Part shown: piece by piece, positions 1 to 12,150 of the stretch
Layout: the number at the start of each line of letters is the position of its first letter
Numbering within the stretch: position 1 is the first letter of the stretch
Assembly: GCA_016859345.1 (NCBI GenBank)
Contig: CM029114.1
Span: 9,223,501 to 9,287,500 of the forward strand
Direction of reading: 5' to 3'
DNA from: Istiophorus platypterus
Lineage: Eukaryota; Chordata; Actinopteri; Istiophoriformes; Istiophoridae
Length of the DNA stretch: 64,000 bases
Translations under genes and position numbers: made by a program
Notes under the pieces: generated by a model
Told to the model about the DNA's origin: nothing
Databases searched by the model: none
The model's input: only the letters and a program-made list of their open reading frames with translations

Positions 1-780
1 TAAATGTATTAAATATCAGTTACAATAATGATAACTTCCGTAACAGTAATGGTGTGGTAAAGAAGACAGCACTTATTCTTGTCAAAATCTCCTGTCAAAG
101 AGAAATTGGTCCAAAGTGCAGAGATTCTTTGTTCAAATCTGTTTTTGGAAAAGTTGCCAGCAGAAAACTATTTTGTTGTTTTGAAAATGGTTTAAAAGTG
201 TGGTAGCCAAAGGCAGCAACACAACAAATCAACATCCTTATCGCCATAATTGCACTGTGATGAGAAGACTTCTTTAAAGTATATTTTAGTGCTCTACTAT
301 ATCAAACACATTTGTGGAAGGATTCTTTGTTTGTGGAAGGATTTTCATCTTGGTTTTTTTCTATTATCAAGTTAATATAACACTTCAACATAATGTAATT
401 GCAATACTGGAATCTATCACATAACTTCGTACTGTACCTCTTTACATCATCTCTTTATAGCATACCTATATTTATTTACATGTCATGTTTTGTATAATAT
501 GCACAAAATTTGGTTTAGAGTCGTGCACAGTCGTCCGGATAGTTTTGTTAGGGAAATGATGACACCCTCATTTATTCATATAAAGGTCACTAAGATGTTT
601 AAATTGACAAGTAATATGCAAAACTTGCCAATCACTTTCTGAACAGGCTTTTATTCTTCTCACCGTCATTGTGACAACGTGTTGACGAAGCATAAATATT
701 CTGAGAGAAAATAGACAAGATCCCCTCAGCCACTGGTTGCTTCTCAACTGGTTTGGAGCACTAAAAAAGGTCACTGCGTC
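1..780. other. Non-coding, no recognisable feature
   Basis: A+T-rich single-copy-looking DNA. Reading frames are short and interrupted on both strands. I see no splice-flanked open segment, repeat family or structured RNA. Confidence 0.5.
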
Positions 781-798
781 TCTCACTCTCTCTGCATT

Positions 799-837
<39 letters not shown>

Positions 838-858
838 TCACATGCACATTCACACACA
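781..858. repeat. Compound (CT)n-(CA)n microsatellite
   Basis: About ten CT units (801-820) run directly into about nine CA units (820-838), with imperfect CA-rich flanks. Low-complexity reading frames across it have no coding meaning. Confidence 0.95.
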
Positions 859-1440
859 CTATAAATTGTAGATCTGATCCAGTTGCAGTAGGAAATGAAG
901 GAAGAGAGATGAGACCTGTGTGAAATGCCACACAAAGCACTAATCGATCCCTTGCTGTGTTCACATACTGTGAATGCACAAATCAGGGCACAGCAAGTTG
1001 CCTCTAATGACCTGGACCAGGCCACACACATAGATGCGCACGCACATAGCTGCAACACACAAAATATATATGTCCGAGCAATAGCACAGCCAGATAAACT
1101 AGCTATGAACCAACTCAGTAGCGCCGGTTGCAAGCAGCTGAGCCAGGATCTTCTGCCCTCTGCTCCGTCATCGTTGTCCCCCTCTAACCCTTCTGCCCGT
1201 CTATCAAGTGTTCTCTCTCCCCGCGGATATACACTTCACACAAACGTTAACTGGTAAATGCTTCATGAAGAGCCTGTTGTACAAACCATGCCACTGCAGT
1301 TCCCCAAAGCCCTGCCAGCAGGAAGCATCTGTAGGTTGTGATCCTCCGTAAACTCTTTGTGTTTTAAACATCCTGTACATGCAGTATTCATGTCACACGA
1401 GTGCAACTGTCTGCTTAAAGACTGTGAATGTACGGTATGT

Positions 1441-1449
1441 GCGTGTGCG

Positions 1450-1480
<31 letters not shown>

Positions 1481-1488
1481 TTGTGTGT
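1441..1488. repeat. Interrupted (GT)n microsatellite
   Basis: GT units are broken by GC and TT interruptions, so this is an imperfect dinucleotide repeat of about 48 bp. Confidence 0.93.
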
Positions 1489-3060
1489 ATGTCACAGACA
1501 GAAAGAGTTTGTCTACTTCCGTGTTAAAAACACGCTTGTTTGGATTATGCTAAAAATAGTTTCCCCTCTTTACCATGTTAGCTTAAGGAAAAAGCCTGGT
1601 GATGTTTTATATTCAATTTATTGTCAATAAATCCAATAAAAGGACCAAATTAATTCTACTGACAACTATTTTCTCTGTAGCCTGATGTAGTTTATTTCTC
1701 TATGCCATAGAACTTCACTATTTTCCAACAACTTACAAAAAAATCATCAGTAAGCCAAAAAAAATTGTACTGGTTGACATATTTCTCCATCACAGTTAAC
1801 ATATCCACTGTCACTTACTTTGAGTTGTTCTCACATACACTGTCCTGCTGCCGTAAACAGTCGGTATAGAGCAACCAATACACAAAAACAAATGCTGCTT
1901 AGTTTTGAGCGATGAATGCTAAATCTGCAGTGCCCGGCTGTTTTAAGGAAATTATTTAGACTTAGTTGAAAATGAGAACATACATTTGTGACTTGTCTTT
2001 AAAGATTGACATTTCCAGTTGCAACAAATGGGCTGAGGGTTGAGAGCAGCAGACTTAAGGCAGGGAAGTCAGAGTGTACTTTGTGATAGATGCTTTTTTA
2101 TTTTGGTCTTTTTCATAGGACTGGGATCTTATTTTTGTAGTTTTGACCACCTTTCCTATTTGATCCGGTAACCGTGTAGTCACTTTTGAGGATCTGACTG
2201 AGATTTTTGTTTACAACTTGTCTGACCCTCTCGTCTTGTTCACTTGTATTTCCAGACCTCAGCAATTCAATCGGTAATTACAGTATAATCCTAACCAGCA
2301 GAAACCATGGCCAAAGCTATAAAAACAAGTTTTAATAAACCGGAATGTTCCATTTATTGGAGTTTGTTGGTGACTGTGCGTGATTCATTTTTGGCAGTCT
2401 GTGGTTCACTCCTGTAGTCCCAATTCCCGTGATTAAAACCCACATGAACGCTTGACGATTCCCCAGTTCACAGCGCAAACTAAAGCGCTGTACAGCGCAG
2501 TAACTCAAGCTCAGGCCTCTCACAAAGCTAGGTATTTTTTGAATATATTCAGTGTTTATCAAATGGACTCAAAAATTACAATTTTTCCAATATGGTAATA
2601 AAAGCCAAACTGTCCCTCTGTATGCATACATGAAACAAACAAAGAGACATGCGTGGGCTCTTTGATCAATCAATCCGTAAACAAACCCCCGGTGCAGAAG
2701 CCCTGCAATTGGGTATGTGCAGATCAAACTGTGTCAAATCATCAACGAGCGAATAATAAGCTCTTGTTCTCTGAAGGGCAGCAGTCACAGCAGCACCATC
2801 AATTAGACTCCAGAGTTTGCGTCTTTTTCCTTCTTCTATTCATCGTGAGCCGAGCGAGTCAGACTCGGCTTTGTCTTGTACCGTACCTTCAAACTTTATT
2901 GTTTACATTATTGTGAAGATGACAGAGGAATGATTTTCGGTTGTTTTTGAAAAGTGTTGAATTCTGAAGGGGTTAAATCCCAAATACAACCGAGCTGATG
3001 GTTGGAAATTGTGCCTGATTTTTTATTTTTTTTATTTTACTTATTTATTTCTTAAATCAT
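1489..3060. other. Non-coding, no recognisable feature
   Basis: Mixed A+T-rich sequence with no convincing exon, RNA gene or repeat family. Around 1,818 the - strand carries a donor-like sequence, but no good acceptor pairs with it. Confidence 0.4.
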
Positions 3061-3067
3061 TGTATTA

Positions 3068-3544
3068 TTACCTGAAGTTTGTGACCGAGCTGTTGGCAAT
3101 TGGGACTTTCTTGGTGAGACAACTCTGTACAGCATTGGCTGTCCTGTCATTGTTAGAACTGTTTATATATTTTGTCCCTGATTGTGCGGCCACATAGGTA
3201 GAAGCTTCACAACTCTGGATGGAGTTTTGCAACATCTTTTTTTTTTTTTCCAGTCTGCTCCTTCTTGTTAGTGCATGCCTCACACTGTGCACAAGAGTAT
3301 TACCCTCAAACAAGTCTGTCCTCTTTGTTTTGAGCTCTATGGGGACCCCCCTTGCAAAAAATAATGTTTTGGAAGGCAAGCCAAACCAATGTGCGAGAGA
3401 GAACATGGAATCAATAGTGTCTTCTTTTCTTACTTGATTTAAATGAGGGCTACCAGCTCTGAAGTTCCTCCTCGCCATGTTCATCTTGAAAGAATGTGCG
3501 CTGGTTGCACCGACTCCAAAGCCCAGCGCAGTTACCATTGGCAT
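3068..3544 (-). CDS. Unrecognised open frame, probably not a gene
   Basis: This is the joint-longest open frame in the window (158 codons). Its 5' part (about 3,430-3,544) encodes a mixed-composition peptide and ends at a donor-like AA/gtaagaaaag near 3,430. The 3' part runs through a poly-lysine stretch encoded by a poly-T tract of the + strand. No domain, signal peptide or family is recognisable, and there is no acceptor or promoter just upstream. The + strand is also open here (3,219-3,437) behind a poly-T acceptor-like sequence. Two opposed open frames with no family match argue for a conserved non-coding segment or chance. Confidence 0.12.
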   Translation of the reverse strand: MPMVTALGFGVGATSAHSFKMNMARRNFRAGSPHLNQVRKEDTIDSMFSLAHWFGLPSKTLFFARGVPIELKTKRTDLFEGNTLVHSVRHALTRRSRLEKKKKMLQNSIQSCEASTYVAAQSGTKYINSSNNDRTANAVQSCLTKKVPIANSSVTNFR

Positions 3545-3556
3545 ATTAATAATTTA

Positions 3557-3564
3557 ATGCAAAT
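3557..3564 (+). promoter_or_regulatory. POU octamer motif (ATGCAAAT)
   Basis: This is a perfect octamer, which POU-domain factors such as Oct1 or Brn bind. It sits in a run of TAAT/ATTA motifs (3,543-3,571) that looks more constrained than its surroundings. The motif is short and alone proves nothing. Confidence 0.3.
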
Positions 3565-4012
3565 AATCATTGAGTATGCAGTTTGTGTGTGAATTTGAGC
3601 TGAAAGACAAAAGTAGAAAGTGGGGCCTCACACTGCGTTGAGGAAAATAAAGTGAGATGTTACATAGGCCTCTTTCTAGCGTCTCCGCGGGCAAATGCTG
3701 AAATGAATCCCCTCAAGAGCAATACCATCTCATCTAGCTTTCTCTTATTTAGATCCTATCAACCCTTCTTATTTCATGCTGCTGTAATACGAGATGTCAA
3801 AGTGTAATTTGACAAGGTTTCTCAGAGTAAAAAGGCACTGAGTTTCACTCACTGTTTTTAATAGTGCCCTCAAAGTCCTCTGGACAGCTGTTAACGCAAC
3901 CTGGGTTTGATTTATATTTACAGCGGGAACGCTCGCTGGATTCTGAGGCGCCAGTGTGTTCGTGCCTTTTGTTGTGTATGGAGAGGTGATAGTTGTGATG
4001 TGCTGGTTTGTC

Positions 4013-4026
4013 GGGGGGGGGGGGGG
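4013..4026 (+). repeat. Poly-G tract
   Basis: Fourteen consecutive G residues are followed by further G-rich sequence (to about 4,050). This is prone to length errors in sequencing and to G-quadruplex folding. Confidence 0.9.
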
Positions 4027-4050
4027 TGGAGGTTGGTTGGAGGGGGGAAG

Positions 4051-6205
4051 GTTACACGTCAGACACAGAAATAGATATTATATTAAAGCTTCTCCTCACC
4101 ATGGTTGCTCTCAGGCTTCAACTCCAGCACCATTCTTTCAGTCCCATTAGACTGTCAATAATTCATGTCAGGGATTTCATGGGATTCAGCAGATACTTTT
4201 GCCCGTATTGATGGCGAATTTCTTTTATTTACACAGGGCCTATAATGAAATAAGAAGCCTCACATAACTCTGTACTTAGTCTGTAGGCTAATTTCTGACG
4301 GAGAAAACAGGGGATTGGTGGTGGTGGTGTTGTGGAGGGGAAGAAAGCCGGTTGGGCTTTGGTTGTACTAAGGGTCCCAGAGCTGCTTTCCACAGCCTCC
4401 CAGCTTATCACACTCGCTACAGGTTGCTCTTTTCTTCTTCACCCTTGTCCTAGTCTATGTGGTGGCAGGCACTTGAGGTTTGTGCGTCTACAGTTATCAG
4501 CCATCTTAAGGAAAAAAAACAAAAAAGTAAAACTACTTTCTACAGTGGCATATATTTCATTAACTCTCTCTACAAAAATAATATGCATATGTTTCAATAA
4601 TTTGCTCTATCACATATGTTCTGCTAGGTCAGAGTGGATTATTTGGTGTACACATCGTAGCATATGTTCTTCTCATGTCACAGCTACTGAAACACTTATT
4701 TAAAGACTCTGGACAGACTGAAAACTACTTGTGCTAGAGAACAATGTTTTCACAAACTGGGGCCGTTTTTGTATATATCTTGCCTCACACTCAAGGACAC
4801 ACATCCACAAATAGGCAGTCTGGCTACAGACGTTCCAGTCAAAGGTTGCTTTCCCACTGTTACACCAATCTATTGTTGGTTACAGTAACAAACTGGGAAA
4901 CAGCAATTTGCTGGAAAAGGCAGGAAAGAAGAAGATTGCTAGCTGATGTAGACAATGGGGTTTCAAGGATTTGCAAATAGTTTATGAGGAAGGAAATGCA
5001 TTCAGCGTGTTTTGGGGGCCTAAAGGATCCATATGTTGGTTAAGTATTGAAAAAGTGTCTCGTCCAAGGCTTTAAGTCAACTTTAACTTTTTGAACATTT
5101 AAGTAGGGACACAATCTTCTCCTAACCTTTACCAAGCACTTTGATTTGCCTAAAAACATGAGGATCTGTTCAATATCAGTTCCAACTTTAGTTGGGAATC
5201 GAGAAATATTTTGCAGACACTTTCAGTCTGAACACCTTCAATATGAACATTTCATCATTATGTTTGTAAAAACCGGGTATAAAAACCCTGGTGTGCTCAA
5301 ATGCAAACCCTGTCTCTCAGAAATAACATGAATAAATTAATAATTTGTAACAACAATTGCATTTGAAAGAAATGTAATGCCACTTAAATCTCATGTGAAT
5401 ATAATGAGGAAACATTAACTCAACGGTTCTGCAGTTGGAAAATGTTCCTAGTGAACAAATAAATAGCTAAAAACACAGCGTTTGCTTCTAGCATTGTAGC
5501 AACTATAGCATGATGTAGGTTTGTATGGTTATGTCTATGCACCTCAAAGTACTCGGTTAAAGTGAAAGAATGATCATGGTCTTTCTTAAATGTCTAAAAA
5601 GTTAAGTTTGACTTGAAGCAAAAGACAGGAAATGTTTACTTTTTCCTTTTTACCCCCAAAATGCAATCTTTAATCTTTAAGTAGCCTAAACTTGACCAAG
5701 CTTTGGTTGAACAATGAAAACAGACTTTGTAATGGATGAGACGCTTTACAATATTTGATGTTTTTCAGTGAAGTTTTCCTCATCTTACTAAGTACAATGT
5801 GATTCATCTCTTGGCAAAAGCAACATTATGGGCTCATCAAACCATCATTAAGTCCTTTTTTTAGGTACCAAGGTTCAGTTGTTCTGTGCTTTGCACCTTT
5901 CCACGACACTAAGTAAAAATGATTAAAATGCAAATGTATAAGCCCTCATGAGTCCAAATGATCAAAAGGTGCTCAAACCGAGCACGAAAACAGTCATGAA
6001 GTGGTTTCATCACCTGCTATAACAATCAATTAAAATACAATATACAAAGAACATGTGTGTGTGTGCGCTCACCGCGATGGTGTGGAATGAATCGGCGAGT
6101 GCCTGTGGACATTGTCATATGGACATATTAGCAGCAGCACTGGATTCTTAGTGTTTTATGTGTATAATTTCCCCCTGATAGTGGTGGTGGTTATGGTGTT
6201 TTGTC
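4051..6205. other. Non-coding, no recognisable feature
   Basis: A+T-rich sequence without exon-like islands. An acceptor-like sequence at about 4,244 is followed by stops in all frames. No repeat family is recognised. Confidence 0.4.
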
Positions 6206-6223
6206 TGTGTGTGTGTGTGTGTG

Positions 6224-6263
<40 letters not shown>
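6206..6263. repeat. (GT)n microsatellite
   Basis: Near-perfect GT dinucleotides over about 58 bp with one GC interruption. Confidence 0.95.
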
Positions 6264-6267
<4 letters not shown>

Positions 6268-6329
6268 AGAGAGAAATAGAAGGAGAGAGAGAATGAGAGT
6301 GAGAGAGGTGATGTGGAGGGATGAGGGAG

Positions 6330-6500
6330 GCTGAGACAGGAGAGCTGCCCCCAGTAATGAGGCCCTTTTATGGGCTTTAATTTGTCCCGCTCCCCCGGGA
6401 GACTGATGGATGGCTCTCTTTATGCTCACTCTCTTTCTTTCCCCCATCTGTGATACAGAGGATTTATTTATACCCTGATATTACCTCTCTAACAAGTGCT
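6330..6500. promoter_or_regulatory. Possible regulatory island with CArG box
   Basis: A GC-richer island lies between the GT and GATA microsatellites. At 6,364-6,373 it contains a perfect CArG box (CC, six A/T, GG), the binding site of SRF, within CCCTTTTATGGGC. The island's regulatory role is inferred from composition and the motif only. Confidence 0.25.
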
Positions 6501-6533
6501 GCCTTGCCTTTACAACTGCTTAGCTCTTCCCGC

Positions 6534-6534
<1 letters not shown>

Positions 6535-6582
<48 letters not shown>

Positions 6583-6619
6583 CAGATAGATAGATAGATA
6601 GATAGATAGATGATAGATG

Positions 6620-6690
<71 letters not shown>

Positions 6691-6718
6691 CAATAGATCA
6701 ATAGATCGATAGATAGAT
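6535..6718. repeat. (GATA)n microsatellite
   Basis: About 180 bp of GATA tetranucleotide units with a few variant units (GACA, GATG, and CAATAGAT near the right end). Confidence 0.97.
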
Positions 6719-7569
6719 CTTCATGTGAGACTGTTTTTTGTGTGAAAGAACTGTAGCCTGCACTATAAGTATGTGTGTCAATGTGGATGCACGTCTGTCG
6801 GCTTGCCTTAATGTCTGTGTATAAATCTTCCTCTATTCTTTTTCTCACTTTATTTGTATCTTTTTTGTGCAACTGGGAGCGTGTGTGCGTGTGTTTGTGT
6901 GGGGTGGGGTGGGGGGGGGGTACAAAACATTTTTGCCCCTGGGCAACTCATTGCAAATTCCAGTGGACTCCTACTCATTTTGATTCTAGGGAAATGAAAT
7001 TTAAAAAAACTAACTTAAAAGTTTATCACCAGTTGGCAGTTTTGGCAAGTGATAAAAATGACCAGTTGGAGAGGCAGATTTAGGCTGACAGCCATGGAGG
7101 GATGAAAATAGCACGCTGCATACCTTTACCTTGGCTGTTTCAAAGGAATGGGCACCACGCTGGCAGGGCTGCCGATGCCCATGTTCATCCATTCATCCAC
7201 AGCTCAGGGGCTTGTCACCGCAGAAACTTCAAAGGAGAGTTTCAAGTCACAACAGCCATTCTGCATCAACAAACAATGTACCAACATACATATATATGCA
7301 TATAAACAGTATATATAGTCTGTTTAGGAAAGTGTTCGGTACTGATCATTTAGATGCTCACCAACATTAACGTGAGGAGGAACATAGTGATTGTACGTAA
7401 TGTTACACAAGTGAACTCAGTGAGTTGGTGTCACATGAAAAGTGTCATCTGTGATGTGAATGTAAACAAAAGATTCACCTTATCAGCACAAATCTCCTTC
7501 AGTTCATTCCCAAATTAACTGAAATATGTGTTTGGTTCAGGGCTTAGACCAACAGACATCCGGCTATGA

Positions 7570-7753
7570 TCTAAGACAAGGTCAACAAAATCGTCACATT
7601 TGAGGAGCCGAAGCTAATAAATGTTTTGCATTTTTGCTTATAAAAATAACTTTTTTCTTCTTTTACTTTTAACATTTAATTGATTAATATGTAGTTGCAG
7701 ATTAAATGTCTATTTAAAGACCAATCGACAAACTGACTAATCATCTCAGCTCT
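7570..7753 (+). repeat. Degenerate teleost dispersed repeat
   Basis: The order of blocks matches a common fish repeat as I remember it: a 'tttgagaagc' block, then 'aaatgttttgcatttttgctt', then several degenerate 'gattaatcga' motifs, ending in a '(t)cagctct' end. It probably belongs to the same family as the copy at 14,669-14,990. The match is from memory of the family, and the boundaries are approximate. Confidence 0.55.
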
Positions 7754-8199
7754 TATATTTACAACTATTATCAGAGATTCACCAAAATTTAGATTTTTCA
7801 CCTGCATTATCACAATCATTATTCAAATATGCAATACACAACATGTATGTGAATATACCTGTAGCTGATATGGTCAAAAATTGAGTTTGTGTCTAAGTTC
7901 AGAGGGGCAAAGAAGTCACAAAAATAGCCAATGGTAATCTACACTATTTTATCTGTGCCATACTACCACTCAAAAAAAAAAAAAAAAAAATTCCTTACAG
8001 TCCCAGCTCAGTTTCCTTGAAGATGAATTGCCGCTTTTCACCTGTTTCTATCCATCTTCCATTCATCCCACCTCCCTTCAACTCACATAAATGAAACAGT
8101 ACCACAGGAGAAGAAGAAGAGCGCTGAGAGCAAACAGAACAAAATATACTGGTTTGCTTTCTTTTCTGCTTGCTCTACCCCTCCGGATATGTGATCACT

Positions 8200-8900
8200 A
8201 ACATCTATTGCATGTATTGAGGGCTGGGTGATGATTTGGCACGTAGATTGTCAAATCACACCTCTGAGTAACTCTCAGCACACTTAGCTCAAGGCCCCTC
8301 CAGCTTACATAATCCTCTGATCTGTCTGCTGCTGGAGCAGGGCCAGTTGAGGATTGACAAACACACTGAGCTAGAAATGAGACATGCCATGCTATCTTAC
8401 AGGGCTGAGAGAGAGCAGTGACGACAGCCATTGTGAGTGGTAACACCGTCTACATGGATTCCTATTCTAAACACAACTCCCACAGCATCCTGAGCTCCCT
8501 TGTTGGAGATTTGGACAAAACAACGTCGGATGTGTCCTTCTCTGTGTTCCTGACGCCTTTTTTTTTTTTCCTTCATCATCAATCCTTAACACACCTGCCT
8601 TTAAGGATAGTTTTTCCTTCAATGAAAAAAGAGCTGAGTGCTCTCCCTTTTGTACCTCACCCTTCTCACCCACAAATCTATCTCCATCCTCCCCTCCCTG
8701 CACCCGTTTGGCTGGTGAAGAGGGAAGCCCACTTGCAGTACCCCCTTTGGCAGTTCTTTTCAACTTCACAGTGTCCTGTGGTTGAGCTTGGATCCGCTAC
8801 AGAAAGCCATCTGCCCACTGTGATCGCTCGCTAAAGTGTCTTAATTAAGCCTCATTGGCTTTGTGTTTAAATGCCCCCTTTTCAAATGGACCTCGGGAAA
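8200..8900. other. Mixed-composition non-coding block
   Basis: Pyrimidine-rich and GC-moderate sequence with open frames on both strands (8,418-8,834 + and 8,467-8,769 -). Both frames run through homopolymer and CT-rich stretches. I find no credible exon. It could be a conserved non-coding block. Confidence 0.25.
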
Positions 8901-9019
8901 CACTCAGCGAACATCGCCAGGCAGGAGAAATACTGTGAGAGAGCTGGACTTATATGATATATTTCAGATATTGTCAGTCTGGCTCTGCTGTAGGGATTGT
9001 GCTTTTGTTCAGTCGTTCA

Positions 9020-9235
9020 CAGGGGCGCGCAGGCGGCGACTGGCCTCGCCTGGCCTCGCCCGGCCTCGCCGATCTGCTATCATTTGCATGTCGAACGCAC
9101 CCGTGGCTCCTTGATGTCGACGTGGGACACGGGCTCCGCGATGCGCCACAGCTGCGAGGTCCGGAGTTCAGGAGTTACCCTGCACACACACGAACGCACA
9201 CACACACAGATGTACACGGCCTCACGCGCGCACAA
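9020..9235. promoter_or_regulatory. CpG island, candidate promoter or orphan island
   Basis: I count about 26 CpG dinucleotides in about 215 bp, while the flanks are strongly CpG-poor. Features inside: three tandem copies of a 10-bp GGCCTCGCC-type unit (9,041-9,070), a POU octamer ATTTGCAT (9,082-9,089), and several CGCG clusters. In vertebrates such islands mark promoters or developmental regulatory elements. No TATA box or downstream first exon can be assigned, so direction and target are unknown. The right edge (9,183-9,240) grades into an imperfect CA repeat. Confidence 0.5.
9041..9070 (+). repeat. Three-copy 10-bp tandem repeat in CpG island
   Basis: The units at 9,041, 9,051 and 9,061 differ only in the first base (T, T, C) of xGGCCTCGCC. 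Confidence 0.95.
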
Positions 9236-9240
9236 ATACA

Positions 9241-12145
9241 CATGCCAAGGGAGCCTTTGTCATCCGGTGTCCTGTTCCATGTCTGCATTTTGGGACTGCT
9301 GATGAGACTTGTTGTGTCGGGGATGCTCTCAGGACCATGAGATCTGTCAGCGGCTGTTCAGCCTTTGTCCCCTTTTGATCCCCAGGAAAAGGACCAAACC
9401 AGTGACTGCTCTTGTCTTGAAATACTCACCCACAGCAAGTAACGCTTTGCAGAAACAGAAAACATACTTGTCCGTCTTGGTTTCAGTCTACATTGGTATA
9501 AAAATCTAGCGTAGTATTCAGTATACAGTATTTGTAAACTAATGGTAGCAATAATGATTTTTTTTTTTTTTTTACTCCTATCCCAAGGAATTATGCCCAT
9601 GTTGAATATCTATGCCAAGAACAAATGGTCCGAGCTTCAAGGTCAACTGTTAGGGGAGAGTGTGAAATTCCTTAAAGAAGTTCTGTTTTTGCACAATCTG
9701 TCTTTTCATTTAGGGGCATTGATACCTTGAAAATATGGAGATTTCCATACTTCTTCCCCAGATAGTTCTTCCCCCAATAGTTGCCTTTGCACTGAGTGTA
9801 AAGACTGAAATTTTAACTTGTGTTCGGATCTATGATTGAATTTAGTTTTCAGTATTTACTGATTTTTGAACTTGTATCCGTGGTAAGTTAGTTATTTTAG
9901 CTTTGTGTCTACCTGCCCAGGGACTGCGGATGGAAATTAGCTAGTGGTACAATACAGCTTTTCTCTTTGTACAAGATGAATGTTTTTTTTTTTCCTGGTC
10001 CAAATGGCAAATAAATCTAATAGACTAAAGTAATAAACTAAGTACTGCACCCTAACTGTTGCAGTGAGGTAAGTCAGGGTGTGGAGGTCGGGGTGGTGGA
10101 TGGGTGTGTAGACTGTTTGTGTAACCACAATCTCTTCCTAACTGTAAAATACTTTTTTTAGTTGCATAATGTTAACCATAGATTGTTTGACATAACCACA
10201 CTCTCTACCTAACATTAACATCACTTTGGAAAGCAAGAACTCAACAAATTATGGCAGCAGAAATCATTGTCACTGAACATAATACAGAATTTTGCACAAT
10301 CCCCTAATTTTACATTTGTACAATTTACAACGTTTTTGTTTTTTTTGCCATTCTCAAGCAGGGACTGTTTCAAAAACTGTCTCTTGTTTCTGTCCTCTAG
10401 AAAGCTGAGACATCTTTAAAAAATATTGCATTTGCATGTAAAGTTATTGGAAAATCAAACCAGAAATATATTAATGTCTTATAAAGGATAATATGAGTTT
10501 GGACGTGTCTTGCATTAGAGATGTTGCAGTTTGACCTCAAACTCATGTCTAGAATAATATTTTTGATTCACACTTGTTTTCCTGTGTATTTTTGAAAACA
10601 GACGCACTACTATCATCTAATTTCTAATGTCTAAAGGGTTGATTGATCCCTCATTTGTCAAAGTCACAGAAAAAGAAAAAAAATCCAAAAGTACCCCTAA
10701 CTGTTCTTTTTTTTCAATTTCTCCGCCTTTCTTTTCTTCACAGTCTTTCTTTCACCATCCATTACTAGTGTGTGACAGGTTTCAGACGGGCTGAGAAGGG
10801 AGAACAATGTGTGTGACCCTTAGTACCGCCCTCCAGCTCAGCGCCTGGCTCCGACTCCTTCTCCCAGCAGACCGTGGGGGGCCTGGCCGCCACCCCTCTG
10901 CCCCCCCCCCCCATCCACCCATCCAGCACCACCAGAATCAATCCTTCCACGACACCATACAAACGATCCACTGAAGTCCATTCATCACAGTACAGTACAC
11001 CACCAACAATGACCAACCACGTGGCTCAGGACTGAGAGGGAGGGAGCGAGAATTAGAGGGAGAGTTATTACAGGTAAATATAAAATTGAACTGGTAGAGG
11101 AAAAGTAGAAAGAAAGAGAGTGGTAGCTAAAAAAAGAAAAGAAAAGAAAAACAGAAACAGAAATAGAAACATTCTGCACATGTGTGGGCTAAAAAAAAAT
11201 TGAGGAAAATATCAACCTGTGATTTTGCCGACCAGTACTGCAATTGCAAATTACTAAAAAAAACATTAATCAGTCAGAGAAACTCAATTTCTAAGTAACT
11301 TTCCTAGTTTTCTGTAAAACCTACCGATTAAGCTCACATTATGTAGGGTATTGCGTTACTGGTACTGTATACTGTACTGGTACTTTAACACCAAAATTAG
11401 CCTGTACTTGTGGGTTTCAATAGGCAGGCAAACCCACTAAAAATGCTGATTGACCCTTTTGCCATTGCCAATAGACGAGTTCTGTGTGCTACAGGTTTTT
11501 TTTTTAATGCTGTGTCACGTGCAGCATTTTGAACACGCAGGAAAACAGGATTAGTGAACAGTAGAAAGCAGCATGGAGGCCAGTGACTACTTTTACTTTT
11601 TATTTATCTTTTCCTCCGGTACAGTACGCAGAGACTGTAAAAGACAGAGACTGTAAAAAAAACAAAAACAAGAAATGTTCCTGGCTATTTACACACCAAC
11701 GTCCGGGACTCCGACAATGTCTCGCTGGAAAAAGGGCGAAAAAAACAGCACGTCCACCCAGGTGTCATGTTTCCATCACTGCCGAGCAGATCTGGAGCCA
11801 AGAGATTCTACCCTTTACTGCTAAAGACAAAAGCCAGACATTTGTGGGTGTTAGTGGGTTTTTTTTGTCCAGTGTAAAAGGGGCTTAACTCTACGATGAT
11901 GAGCTTAAACTATGACAGCATGTGGTCAAAAGTTTTAGGATGTTCCAACTTCAACTTTCTCTCAGTGACACTCAACAGCTACCAGGTGATTGCTACCAAC
12001 CCACTGGAGATTGACAGGAGACAATCACCTGCATCATTTATTTTGTGGAAGACTGACCACACTTTTTTTTTCAAATATGCGTACCTGCTTTCTGGTAGAC
12101 AGATGAGAGATACCATTCTCATGCCTTTTCTTTCAAATATAAGGA
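9241..12145. other. Non-coding, no recognisable gene
   Basis: A+T-rich sequence. Near 9,590-9,730 a short + strand open frame follows a long poly-T tract, and at 10,072 there is a strong isolated donor-like sequence (GAG/gtaagt). Neither has a partner splice site giving an open exon. C-rich and GA-rich low-complexity sequence occupies 10,895-10,930 and 11,035-11,175. Confidence 0.35.
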
Positions 12146-12150
12146 ACCAT

